Shown: piece by piece, positions 5,874 to 11,965 of the stretch | Layout: each line of letters starts with the position of its first letter | Numbering within the stretch: position 1 is the first letter of the stretch | Virus record (IMG/VR): IMGVR_UViG_3300032562_001053 | Coordinates: 1-23,553 of that record | DNA length: 23,553 nt | Source of the DNA: a virus | Strand: one strand, 5' to 3' | Made by a program: the position numbers and the translations under genes | The notes under the pieces: generated by a model | Told to the model about the DNA's origin: nothing | Seen by the model: the letters and a program-made list of their open reading frames with translations, nothing else | Databases searched by the model: none

Positions 5874-6835
5874 TGTTTAATATCCTTTAGTACAGGATAA
5901 AATGTCTTGCGTAGACGTTCTCTGTAGACTTGTACACCTTGTGGAGTTAGTTCACGTTCGTCTATAGTAATTAAATTATCTTCACGCCATTTTTTATATT
6001 CATCGCTACGCACAATAGGAGCAAATGTTTTTGCGTACCAGTCTACAATTTCTTTAGGTGTGTTAGGCGGTAAAGTTAGTACCCATGCACCGTAAACATT
6101 GATACCGGGAGCGATATCATTAAGTAAGGGAACATCTGGTAATTGTGCTAGTTTGCGTTCGCCAGCAACACCAATAGCTTTTACTTTGCCTGCATCTATA
6201 AATGGTTTAGCAATAGCAACAGGAATCATTCCAAACTCCGTTCCAGACTTGCCATCATACTGTGCTACGCTTAACAATGTAGGATTAGGTCCATTGAATA
6301 TAATGAACTGTACTTGACTTTTATCGCCTTTAGTTTTTGCCATTAGATATTCATAACCTGTACGATGTGCTCCGCCGCCGATTGCAAAATTAATAGGGCG
6401 AGTAGGTTTGTGTATTAACTGTGCAAACTCCTTAGGAGTGTTTATAGGACTTTTAGGACTTGCAATTAGGATTAAAGGACTTTTGCCTGTTGTTAGCACT
6501 TCGCTAAAGCTATCGTAATTGTATTTCTTTACTCCAGCTTCCCATACATCATTTGTAATCCATAAACTCATATGACTTAATACTGCTACAGTATAACCAT
6601 CTGGTGCGGCTTCGTATAAAGTGTTGGCCGCAATAGCACTATCGGCACCTGGTTTGTTTTCAACAACAAACTTAGTTTTATCGCCTGTGCTTTCTAATAT
6701 TTTTGCTAGTTCTCTAAAACTAATTTCGTTACCACTACCCGGGGCAGTTCCAATAATAACTTTGACAGGCTGTGTAGGTTCCCAAGCGAATGCTAATGCT
6801 GGCACTAATAAGAGTATTGCTAGTAGTCTTTTCAT
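5870..6835 (-). CDS. TctC/Bug-type periplasmic solute-binding protein, copy 2 (321 aa)
   Basis: The protein starts with a signal peptide (MKRLLAILLLVPALAFA) nearly identical in layout to copy 1, then WEPTQPVKVII, GTAPGSGNE, FVVENKPGAD and PDGYTVAVLS, all Bug family landmarks. As in copy 1, the loop that usually reads GGxxD reads GSGNE, so the change is shared and not a chance mutation. Ribosome site AAGGAC; start and stop both overlap neighbours by 4 bases. It would act in the periplasm of the infected cell and needs a host transporter or sensor as partner, since none is encoded nearby. Confidence 0.9.
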   Translation of the reverse strand: MKRLLAILLLVPALAFAWEPTQPVKVIIGTAPGSGNEISFRELAKILESTGDKTKFVVENKPGADSAIAANTLYEAAPDGYTVAVLSHMSLWITNDVWEAGVKKYNYDSFSEVLTTGKSPLILIASPKSPINTPKEFAQLIHKPTRPINFAIGGGAHRTGYEYLMAKTKGDKSQVQFIIFNGPNPTLLSVAQYDGKSGTEFGMIPVAIAKPFIDAGKVKAIGVAGERKLAQLPDVPLLNDIAPGINVYGAWVLTLPPNTPKEIVDWYAKTFAPIVRSDEYKKWREDNLITIDERELTPQGVQVYRERLRKTFYPVLKDIKQ

Positions 6836-7854
6836 TTAAAGTCCTTTAAGTATAAATTTGTTCCATCTTCTAACATCATTACCCATTCATGTTCTAGTAT
6901 GTGATAATGACTAGTTTGTACAATCTTGTTCATAGGGTAATCATCCGATTTCATTAATTTTTGAAGCAGTAATTTAATTGCCCACTTGTGTGTTGTTTTA
7001 TCTGCACTGAGATATTTTTTAGCGTAGCGACCAATACTCCATTTTTGAAAGTCTACAGTTTCGTAAAAATTAATCATACGGTCTGCAATATCTTTAGGCA
7101 TATTACGCATACGATTAGTCTTGCCCATTTGCCACTTGCTGTTAAGTTCATTAAATGACAAAAATTCAGGAACTGTAACAATAGGTTCACCTGGAAAATT
7201 TGCTACAATACGTTCCATTACTTCTACTTGATCCTTGTTCAAGTAGTCTTTCCAATTCATTGTAAAGTGCTCAGGTTGTAGATTATGATATTGACCAAAC
7301 AACTGGTCGCCTAAATATCCACTTACAATAAGTCCTTCATCAAATGTAGGATGCATAAGCGGAGTTGTTAGAGAATACTCTATACCTCTACCTTTAATAT
7401 AAGTATCAAATACCGAACCTGATTCAACTATACTATTATAGTTACAAAATACTTTTAACTGCTTAGGGTCTGCAAATTCCATTAGACTAAACAATGCACC
7501 TGTACTGTCTAACCCGCCACTCCAACTTACACTTATTCTTTGTCCGTCAGCACGTTGAACGATTGCCTGTGCGGCTCCTAATGCTATATCGGTAAATGAT
7601 TTATTATAGCTAGGATCATATTCTGGCAATGGTTCCCAGCCGCCCATCTTTAAATAGTGTGGCAATGTTCTGGTACGATCTTGAAACATGCCCATATTGC
7701 CCATGCTACAACGGCTACCTAACTCAGTCCAGTTTTCTAATTCGCATCGCTGATATAATTCTAACAACTCGTCAAAATTATCAGCCTTGTAAGGATCTAA
7801 TTTTGGACTGTTAATAATTTCTTTAAGTCTATGTACTAATACATTTACTATCAT
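6832..7854 (-). CDS. Asparagine-synthase-like PP-loop ATPase (340 aa)
   Basis: The central SGGLDS (112-117) is the PP-loop that binds ATP in the synthetase domain of asparagine synthetases, and SGYLGDQLFG (178-187) matches the second conserved block (usually G-x-GGDELFGGY). The N-terminal glutaminase domain of AsnB is absent; the first 100 residues are unlike it and lack an N-terminal Cys nucleophile. It would therefore adenylate a carboxylate and use free ammonia or ammonia from a separate glutaminase. Such proteins in phages and O-antigen loci modify sugars or peptides. It is tightly coupled on both sides by 4-base overlaps. Confidence 0.75.
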   Translation of the reverse strand: MIVNVLVHRLKEIINSPKLDPYKADNFDELLELYQRCELENWTELGSRCSMGNMGMFQDRTRTLPHYLKMGGWEPLPEYDPSYNKSFTDIALGAAQAIVQRADGQRISVSWSGGLDSTGALFSLMEFADPKQLKVFCNYNSIVESGSVFDTYIKGRGIEYSLTTPLMHPTFDEGLIVSGYLGDQLFGQYHNLQPEHFTMNWKDYLNKDQVEVMERIVANFPGEPIVTVPEFLSFNELNSKWQMGKTNRMRNMPKDIADRMINFYETVDFQKWSIGRYAKKYLSADKTTHKWAIKLLLQKLMKSDDYPMNKIVQTSHYHILEHEWVMMLEDGTNLYLKDFK

Positions 7855-8156
7855 AGATCAGTCCTTATAAACGGACGCAAGCGCCAACTGCCATTGTAGT
7901 CTGTAACAAGTATGGGTTCTTGTGTTGAGATAAATTTTTCTTTGTTTGTTCTAACGTACTCTAAATCTTCTGGAGTATTTTGTATAATAGATTCTGGAAC
8001 TAGTATTTCGTATCCTTCTGTAAATGGTACAAAGGCAAGAGGATCACTACTGTCGTACCAAAAAATGCTTTTGAGTATTCTGTAGTCTCGATTGAATTTA
8101 GGGCTGACAGGATAAAAAGGTATCTCCCATACCCAGCCTTTTAGAGTAGGTTCCAT
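7851..8156 (-). CDS. Hypothetical protein (101 aa), first gene of the operon
   Basis: Rich in aromatic residues (GWVWEIPFYP near the N-terminus), no signal peptide or membrane helix, family not recognised. There is no ribosome binding site, and the only Met codon in the frame lies 7 bases after the -10 box of the promoter at 8164-8191, at the predicted transcript start, so it may be translated leaderless. Its stop overlaps the PP-loop gene by 4 bases, and the operon continues through the TctC gene to the sulfotransferase-like gene. Confidence 0.7.
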   Translation of the reverse strand: MEPTLKGWVWEIPFYPVSPKFNRDYRILKSIFWYDSSDPLAFVPFTEGYEILVPESIIQNTPEDLEYVRTNKEKFISTQEPILVTDYNGSWRLRPFIRTDL

Positions 8157-8163
8157 ATCACTA

Positions 8164-8191
8164 ATTATACTATCTTAGAAATTTTAGTCAA
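8164..8191 (-). promoter_or_regulatory. Sigma70 promoter of the 8156-5268 operon
   Basis: On the minus strand TTGACT (8186-8191) and TATAAT (8164-8169) are 16 bases apart. The sequence around the -10 (AGATAGTATAATTA) is repeated at the promoter at 11990-12017. The -35 box directly follows the ahpD terminator. Confidence 0.8.
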
Positions 8192-8193
8192 GA

Positions 8194-8217
8194 ATAAGGC
8201 TACCGAAATAGCCTTAT
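8194..8217 (-). terminator. Terminator hairpin after ahpD
   Basis: A perfect 9-bp stem (ATAAGGCTA/TAGCCTTAT) with a 6-base loop containing TTCG on the minus strand, four bases after the ahpD stop. The T-rich tail (TCTTG) is short, so termination may be partial. Confidence 0.65.
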
Positions 8218-8220
8218 CTT

Positions 8221-8727
8221 TTAACCGTTCAATACTTTTGCTACTGAATTCATAACACTGGCAATACGACCAATGTCGCGTAAGTTTTCTACTGTGTAGC
8301 CTTCTTGCTTGAGTGTGTCATAGTGTGCCTTAACACAGAAATGACATTTACCAACAATACTTGCGGCAAGACTGAATGCCTCAAAGTTTGCCTTTGTAGT
8401 TCCACCATGTGACGCAATAGCATTCATGCGTAACTGTGCTGGCAAGCCTTTTAACTGTTCATCATCAGCCATTTCAACATAGGGGTACCAGATATTGTTT
8501 TGCGACATGATGCTTGCGGCAGTCATTGCTGAGTCAGCAAACTTTGGTGCGTCTGCTAACATAACACTTAATACTTTTCCGTTACCAGTTGCGGCAAGTG
8601 CGGCCACTGCACATCCTATGGCCACATCTGCATCCAATGTACTACGCAAAAGGACAGCGTCCAAGTTTAACTTGGTGTCCTTTGCATAGTCTGGTAATGC
8701 CGGTTTAACTGTTTCAATAAAACTCAT
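8221..8727 (-). CDS. ahpD: AhpD-type alkyl hydroperoxidase / AhpC reductase (168 aa)
   Basis: Member of the carboxymuconolactone decarboxylase/AhpD family. The catalytic set Glu116, Cys128-x-x-Cys131 and His135 (KCHFCVKAH) keeps the spacing of mycobacterial AhpD, and the length fits. AhpD passes electrons from lipoylated proteins to AhpC, so the host lipoamide system would drive it. It shares an operon with ahpC (9899-10438), which fits this role. Ribosome site AAGGAAAA. A TTGACG upstream has no matching -10, so it is probably read from the ahpC promoter. Confidence 0.92.
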   Translation of the reverse strand: MSFIETVKPALPDYAKDTKLNLDAVLLRSTLDADVAIGCAVAALAATGNGKVLSVMLADAPKFADSAMTAASIMSQNNIWYPYVEMADDEQLKGLPAQLRMNAIASHGGTTKANFEAFSLAASIVGKCHFCVKAHYDTLKQEGYTVENLRDIGRIASVMNSVAKVLNG

Positions 8728-8756
8728 TTTGTTTTCCTTTTAATGTTATTCATTCG

Positions 8757-9113
8757 TCAACTCCATTGTATTGCCGCTATCGTAGCATACTTGGCATATT
8801 TCTGTCTAATCTTTATTGTTAGGCGATTTTCGGTGGCATCCATATTAGCCATACCCCAATTCCAATCCCATCCTTGACGACCTACATGCTGTTCCATCCA
8901 AGGGCGATAGTGATCGTTCGGGTCTGCTGATTCTGCTGATACTTTAGATCCATCTAGTGATTCGTGCAAGACTACCCAGCCTTTGGGCCAACGCACATTG
9001 ATAACAACTCCGGGCATGAATCTCCACCAAAGTTTCTCTTTGATGTTGAGCCCGCAAGGCAACCAATAGTTTTGTTTCCAGAAGTATAACCCGTTGATTT
9101 CTAGTTTACTCAT
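8757..9113 (-). CDS. Hypothetical protein (118 aa)
   Basis: Unusually rich in Trp (11 by eye) with motifs such as FWKQNYWLPCG and GWDWNWGMANMDATENR; no signal peptide or membrane segment. I do not recognise the family. Its start overlaps the homing endonuclease stop by 4 bases (ATGA). Without the endonuclease it would follow ahpC directly, so it is part of the ahpC-ahpD operon and may have a related role. Confidence 0.75.
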   Translation of the reverse strand: MSKLEINGLYFWKQNYWLPCGLNIKEKLWWRFMPGVVINVRWPKGWVVLHESLDGSKVSAESADPNDHYRPWMEQHVGRQGWDWNWGMANMDATENRLTIKIRQKYAKYATIAAIQWS

Positions 9114-9859
9114 ACTCTACTCTTACAGTTATCAAAGTGTCTTCTAACGATATTATGTTTAACTCCAGTAGCACCACAATGTGGGCAAGATACTACTTGT
9201 AATATCCTACCATTTTTCCATCCTAAGTCTGTATAACCTGATAGAGCACTTACACTAACCTTCTTTTGTTCGGTGCCGTTGTTGATCCATCTTGTCTGAC
9301 TCACTATATCAGACAGTTTAGACTTAGTATCGGTATTGTGACTTCTACCAATTGCCTTTTCTCTTATTTTGTTTCTTCTGCTTTCTTCTCTATCTGCCGG
9401 CCTATTAAGTTGAGACAACGACATACGCTTTTTTGTATCTTCAGAAATAACTCTACCCATCAATGACGCTGATCGTTTGGCGTTCCCTTCCGGAGTCTGT
9501 TTTTTCTTTCTTTGCGATGCTAATGCTTTTTCACTTGCTGGTCCAACATTTCTAAACTTTTCACCGCCGAGGTTTTCATTGAGCCACTCACTCTTGTCAA
9601 GAGCACCGACTTTCTTGAGAAACCTATATTCATAATTAAGTGCTTGGTCAGGACTTTCAAATACTTTCCTTACCTCAGCCTTAAAAGAATCTATTCCGTA
9701 TTCGTTTAATAAGTTCTTAACCTTAACAGAAGAAGTAAAATACCCACCGGACCTCCAAAATGTTTCAGGGTTTGAACCCTTTCCATATTTAGATCCGTAA
9801 TATTTCAATCCGGTGGGTATGTGTAAAACAAAATAAGTGTAGGGTATTCGATCAGACAT
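9110..9859 (-). CDS. GIY-YIG homing endonuclease (249 aa)
   Basis: The N-terminal GIY-YIG nuclease domain has Tyr9, KYYGSK (19-24), an Arg at 36 and a likely catalytic Glu near 78. The middle part carries NUMOD3-like DNA-binding repeats (GRVISEDTKKRMS near 135, GRSHNTDTKSKLS near 171), then WINNGTEQKK. The C-terminus is a zinc-finger-like CPHCG (225-229) with His and Cys at 241 and 245. This is the layout of T4 Seg/Mob-type endonucleases. It is a free-standing selfish gene between ahpC and the 118-residue gene; both flanking genes look intact. A hairpin covers its start codon. Confidence 0.9.
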   Translation of the reverse strand: MSDRIPYTYFVLHIPTGLKYYGSKYGKGSNPETFWRSGGYFTSSVKVKNLLNEYGIDSFKAEVRKVFESPDQALNYEYRFLKKVGALDKSEWLNENLGGEKFRNVGPASEKALASQRKKKQTPEGNAKRSASLMGRVISEDTKKRMSLSQLNRPADREESRRNKIREKAIGRSHNTDTKSKLSDIVSQTRWINNGTEQKKVSVSALSGYTDLGWKNGRILQVVSCPHCGATGVKHNIVRRHFDNCKSRV

Positions 9860-9888
9860 AAATGTTCCTGTTAGTATATTTATGTCTG
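9853..9888 (-). promoter_or_regulatory. Start-codon hairpin and late-type promoter of the homing endonuclease
   Basis: CAGACATAAAT and ATTTATGTCTG form a perfect 11-bp stem around a 14-base loop. The ATG lies in the stem and the AGGAA ribosome site in the loop, so read-through from ahpC should block translation. The upstream arm contains CATAAATA (9877-9884), one base from the T4 late consensus, which would start a transcript lacking that arm. This copies the known control of T4 I-TevI and relatives. Confidence 0.7.
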
Positions 9889-9898
9889 TCCTACGGAC

Positions 9899-10438
9899 TT
9901 ACAGCGTTTCGCCCCCGATAGTTCTTGAACAGGCACACAGTTCCCCCGTTTGAAGACTATCTAAGATTCGAAGTGTTTCTTCTGGACTACGACCTACATT
10001 TAGGTTATTGACTGTGACATGTTGGATAACATTATCTGGGTCAACGATAAATGTTGCTCTCAGTGGTGCTCCTGCCGGGGCAAAAAATACACCCAATTGC
10101 TCGACTAAACTTAGTTCGCCTCGTTGTGTATCGGCAAACTGAGTATGTGTAATTTTCTTCAAGTCTGCGTGGGCATTTTGCCAGGCAACCGCACAGAATT
10201 CGTTATCTGTTGAGCCTGTAAGTAATACAGCATCTCTATCAATAAAATCTTGGTTCAATTTGTCATACCCAACAATTTCTGTGGGGCAAACAAAAGTGAA
10301 AGATTTTGGATAGTAAACGATTACTTTCCACTTGCCTTCAAAACTTTGATCGGTAATTGTAAAGTATGCGTCTTCTGGTTGTCCTGGCTTAACACCAGTA
10401 ATTGCGAAAGCTTCTAATTTATTTCCAACTGTTTTCAT
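9899..10438 (-). CDS. ahpC: AhpC-type peroxiredoxin (179 aa)
   Basis: A 2-Cys peroxiredoxin. The peroxidatic Cys51 lies in SFTFVCPTE, and the C-terminal ELCACSRT gives two resolving cysteines (168, 170), the three-Cys arrangement of mycobacterial-type AhpC that works with AhpD. It reduces hydrogen peroxide and organic peroxides in the cytoplasm. Strong ribosome site (AAGGAGA) and a sigma70 promoter at 10498-10526. It is the first gene of the ahpC, endonuclease, 118-residue gene, ahpD operon. Confidence 0.95.
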   Translation of the reverse strand: MKTVGNKLEAFAITGVKPGQPEDAYFTITDQSFEGKWKVIVYYPKSFTFVCPTEIVGYDKLNQDFIDRDAVLLTGSTDNEFCAVAWQNAHADLKKITHTQFADTQRGELSLVEQLGVFFAPAGAPLRATFIVDPDNVIQHVTVNNLNVGRSPEETLRILDSLQTGELCACSRTIGGETL

Positions 10439-10495
10439 ATCATTCTCCTTATGTGTGTGTTTGAAAACTAATAACTCAGTGTTTGTACTGATATG

Positions 10496-10526
10496 TTATT
10501 GTAATAGTATTTAACAATAAGATCAA
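10496..10526 (-). promoter_or_regulatory. Promoter of the ahpC operon with a palindrome in the spacer
   Basis: On the minus strand TTGATC (10521-10526) and TACAAT (10498-10503) are 17 bases apart. An inverted repeat TTATTGT/ACAATAA (10496-10502 and 10514-10520) covers the -10 and the spacer and is a candidate operator. I see no clear OxyR half-sites. A second inverted repeat (10535-10545/10573-10583, 11 bp) lies upstream, after the stop at 10589, and may end that transcript. Confidence 0.55.
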
Positions 10527-10588
10527 GCATTTTAATTGATTTTTTCAATAATTATTTCAATGACCGTTATTAAAAAAATCAATAATGA

Positions 10589-10795
10589 TTATGATATTTT
10601 TGGTTCTTCTTTATGTTCTGCCAAATCTTCTCGAGTAACATACATTGGATGATCCATGATACGCATCCACTTGATTGGTTTCCAATATTTGGAAAGAAGA
10701 TTATTGATGATTACTACGCCAATAAAAATTACGATAAACCCTAAGGTTGTTAAAATACTGCCAGCTAAAAATACTGCCGCTTGATCCATGTCCAT
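10589..10795 (-). CDS. Small single-pass membrane protein (68 aa)
   Basis: One strong membrane helix at about 8-33 (AVFLAGSILTTLGFIVIFIG and following), then a basic YWKPIKWMR segment and a charged C-terminal tail of about 22 residues. By the positive-inside rule the tail is cytoplasmic. An AAGAGAG ribosome site precedes the ATG, directly after the terminator of the outer-membrane protein gene. Family not recognised. Confidence 0.75.
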   Translation of the reverse strand: MDMDQAAVFLAGSILTTLGFIVIFIGVVIINNLLSKYWKPIKWMRIMDHPMYVTREDLAEHKEEPKIS

Positions 10796-10810
10796 TTTAA
10801 TACTCTCTTA

Positions 10811-10834
10811 ATAAAAAAGGGCCCGTAGGCCCTT
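10811..10834 (-). terminator. Rho-independent terminator after the beta-barrel gene
   Basis: On the minus strand AAGGGCC-TACG-GGCCCTT is followed by TTTT: a perfect 7-bp GC-rich stem with a T-run. Confidence 0.92.
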
Positions 10835-10852
10835 ATACTGTCTAATCAAAGA

Positions 10853-11425
10853 TTAGAATGAATGTGCATAACCTACACGAGTAATACCAGCTTGTGTATC
10901 ACCACGCATACGATCATAACCTACATACACGTTGTCTGCCTTGGTAATGTTGTAACCAAGATCGGCACGCCATGTACGTGTTTCCCACTGATTTGCATCT
11001 TGATCAAACGGAGCACGATAACGCCATGCTACTGTTGCTGTTACACCTGTCGATGCAACTGGAATATTCACACCTGGCTCAATAGAGTAGTATGAATAAT
11101 TTGTAGTTGTTGTATAACGCTCACCTAGACCTACACGAACATATGGTGTAGCTAGACCCATAACATTATACTGACCTGTAACACCTGCTTCTAGTTGTGA
11201 ACTAGAAAGTCCTGTTTCAGTGTTGTCAGTCTTACCAACAACTGTCAAAGTTTTAACATCAACTGCAAAGTTATCGTTAACTGCTTGCTTAACGCTTAAC
11301 TGATAGTTGTCTGATTTTGGGCCATTGTTTTTACCCAATTGGTCTTGAAATTCAACACCAACTTCGACAGCACTTGCTGTTACTGCCACTAGGGCTAAAA
11401 GAGTTGCTAATGCAATTTTCTTCAT
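10853..11425 (-). CDS. Outer-membrane beta-barrel protein (190 aa)
   Basis: A signal peptide (MKKIALATLLALVAVTASA) is followed by about 170 residues of alternating polar/hydrophobic strands with turns such as KNNGPKSDN and PFDQDANQWE. The chain ends in a C-terminal Phe (RVGYAHSF), the signal used by the BAM machine to insert outer-membrane barrels. The size fits an 8-strand barrel. In a phage such a protein could change the host surface, for example to block superinfection. It has its own promoter-like TATAAT at 11475-11480 and a strong terminator. Ribosome site AAGGAAG. Confidence 0.8.
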   Translation of the reverse strand: MKKIALATLLALVAVTASAVEVGVEFQDQLGKNNGPKSDNYQLSVKQAVNDNFAVDVKTLTVVGKTDNTETGLSSSQLEAGVTGQYNVMGLATPYVRVGLGERYTTTTNYSYYSIEPGVNIPVASTGVTATVAWRYRAPFDQDANQWETRTWRADLGYNITKADNVYVGYDRMRGDTQAGITRVGYAHSF

Positions 11426-11455
11426 TTGTTTTACTTCCTTTTTATTAATAAAAAT

Positions 11456-11480
11456 GACATGTTGTCATGTCTCTATTATA
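11456..11480 (-). promoter_or_regulatory. Promoter-like -10 box and palindrome upstream of the beta-barrel gene
   Basis: On the minus strand TATAAT lies at 11475-11480 with only a weak -35 (TTGCTC, about 18 bases upstream). A perfect GACATG-N4-CATGTC palindrome (11456-11471) lies near the predicted transcript start and could be an operator or a leader hairpin. Read-through from the tmRNA is an alternative source of transcript. Confidence 0.5.
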
Positions 11481-11507
11481 TATCCGTATTAGTACAGAGA
11501 GCAATAG

Positions 11508-11533
11508 AAAATGGCTACTTTCGTAGCCATTTT
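11508..11533 (-). terminator. Terminator hairpin of the tmRNA gene
   Basis: AAAATGGCTAC and GTAGCCATTTT form an 11-bp stem, closed on the minus strand by a GAAA tetraloop. The outer A-T pairs supply the T-run. Confidence 0.8.
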
Positions 11534-11581
11534 GGTTAAGTTGGGTGACAAGGATCAACCAATCCTCGCGAGGGCAGTTTC

Positions 11582-11611
11582 TTAGGCTGCGATTGCAAAT
11601 TCGTCATTAGC
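11582..11611 (-). other. tmRNA tag reading frame (ANDEFAIAA)
   Basis: The resume codon is probably GCT (11611-11609), preceded by ATCAGT, and the frame ends with TAA. The encoded tag ANDEFAIAA compares with ANDENYALAA of E. coli and keeps the AA end recognised by ClpXP-type proteases. Confidence 0.88.
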
Positions 11612-11744
11612 ACTGATGCTAACTGGAACTTGGAAATACTCGAATGTATTTGCTTTTGCATTTACGTTATTTGCTTGATTTACAGTCATCGCCTACTGTG
11701 TTGCCGTCTCTACTATCTCGCCACGTCGAAGCCAATACAGGCCC

Positions 11745-11823
11745 ATCAAAAGAAAACTCAGATCCTTTCACGGTTGGCTCCATTACTGGTTAGCCGCAGT
11801 ATGCATCCTGCCGAATTTTCTTT
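11745..11823 (-). other. Intervening segment of the permuted tmRNA precursor
   Basis: This segment lies between the CCA end and the 5' acceptor strand. Its borders pair: CAAAAGAAAA (starting in the CCA) with TTTTCTTTTG just before GGGCCTG, a perfect 10-bp stem extending the acceptor helix. This would be removed by tRNA-type processing to give the two mature pieces. Confidence 0.8.
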
Positions 11824-11896
11824 TGGTGGACCTGCCGGGGGTCGAACCCGGGTCCGCAACGCCTTCGCTTTGAAGGGATTACAACAATTCTTTAAA

Positions 11897-11965
11897 TTAA
11901 CGCTTTTTCTTAGTAGCTCGCATTGCGGCTTCACGAATACGTTTTTTTGCGATTGGTCTAGTCAT
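11897..11965 (-). CDS. Tiny basic peptide (22 aa) just upstream of tmRNA
   Basis: The gene has a near-ideal ribosome site (AAGGAG, 6 bases before ATG) and its own promoter at 11990-12017. The product starts MTRPIAKKRIREAA and ends in TKKKR; about half the residues are Lys or Arg, and it is likely a single amphipathic helix. The acceptor piece of the tmRNA begins within about 10-30 bases after its stop, so both share one transcript. Nucleic acid or ribosome binding is a guess from charge alone. It is too short for homology, but the signals make it a convincing gene. Confidence 0.65.
   Translation of the reverse strand: MTRPIAKKRIREAAMRATKKKR

Larger units (their letters stand above)
11534..11890 (-). 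ncRNA. ssrA: Circularly permuted (two-piece) tmRNA
   Basis: On the minus strand the acceptor piece comes first: a helix near 11862-11880, then the T-arm CCGGG-TTCGACC-CCCGG, acceptor strand CAGGTCC and A-CCA ending at 11824. After 79 bases the 5' half begins at 11744 with GGGCCTG, which pairs with CAGGTCC at all 7 positions (one G-U), followed by the tmRNA-typical TTCGAC. The tag frame at 11582-11611 encodes ANDEFAIAA and a stop. This order (3' half before 5' half) is that of permuted two-piece tmRNAs, known in Alpha- and Betaproteobacteria and some cyanobacteria. It would rescue stalled ribosomes and tag their products. Outer ends are approximate. Confidence 0.9.

Noticed and set aside
8736-8765. 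TTGACG upstream of ahpD as a -35 box
   Set aside because: No -10 box at suitable spacing; ahpD is better explained as part of the ahpC operon.
11508-11890. Ordinary one-piece tmRNA
   Set aside because: The CCA end lies upstream of the tag frame on the coding strand, which a one-piece gene cannot have; a 7-base acceptor pairing and the stem around the intervening segment fit the permuted form.
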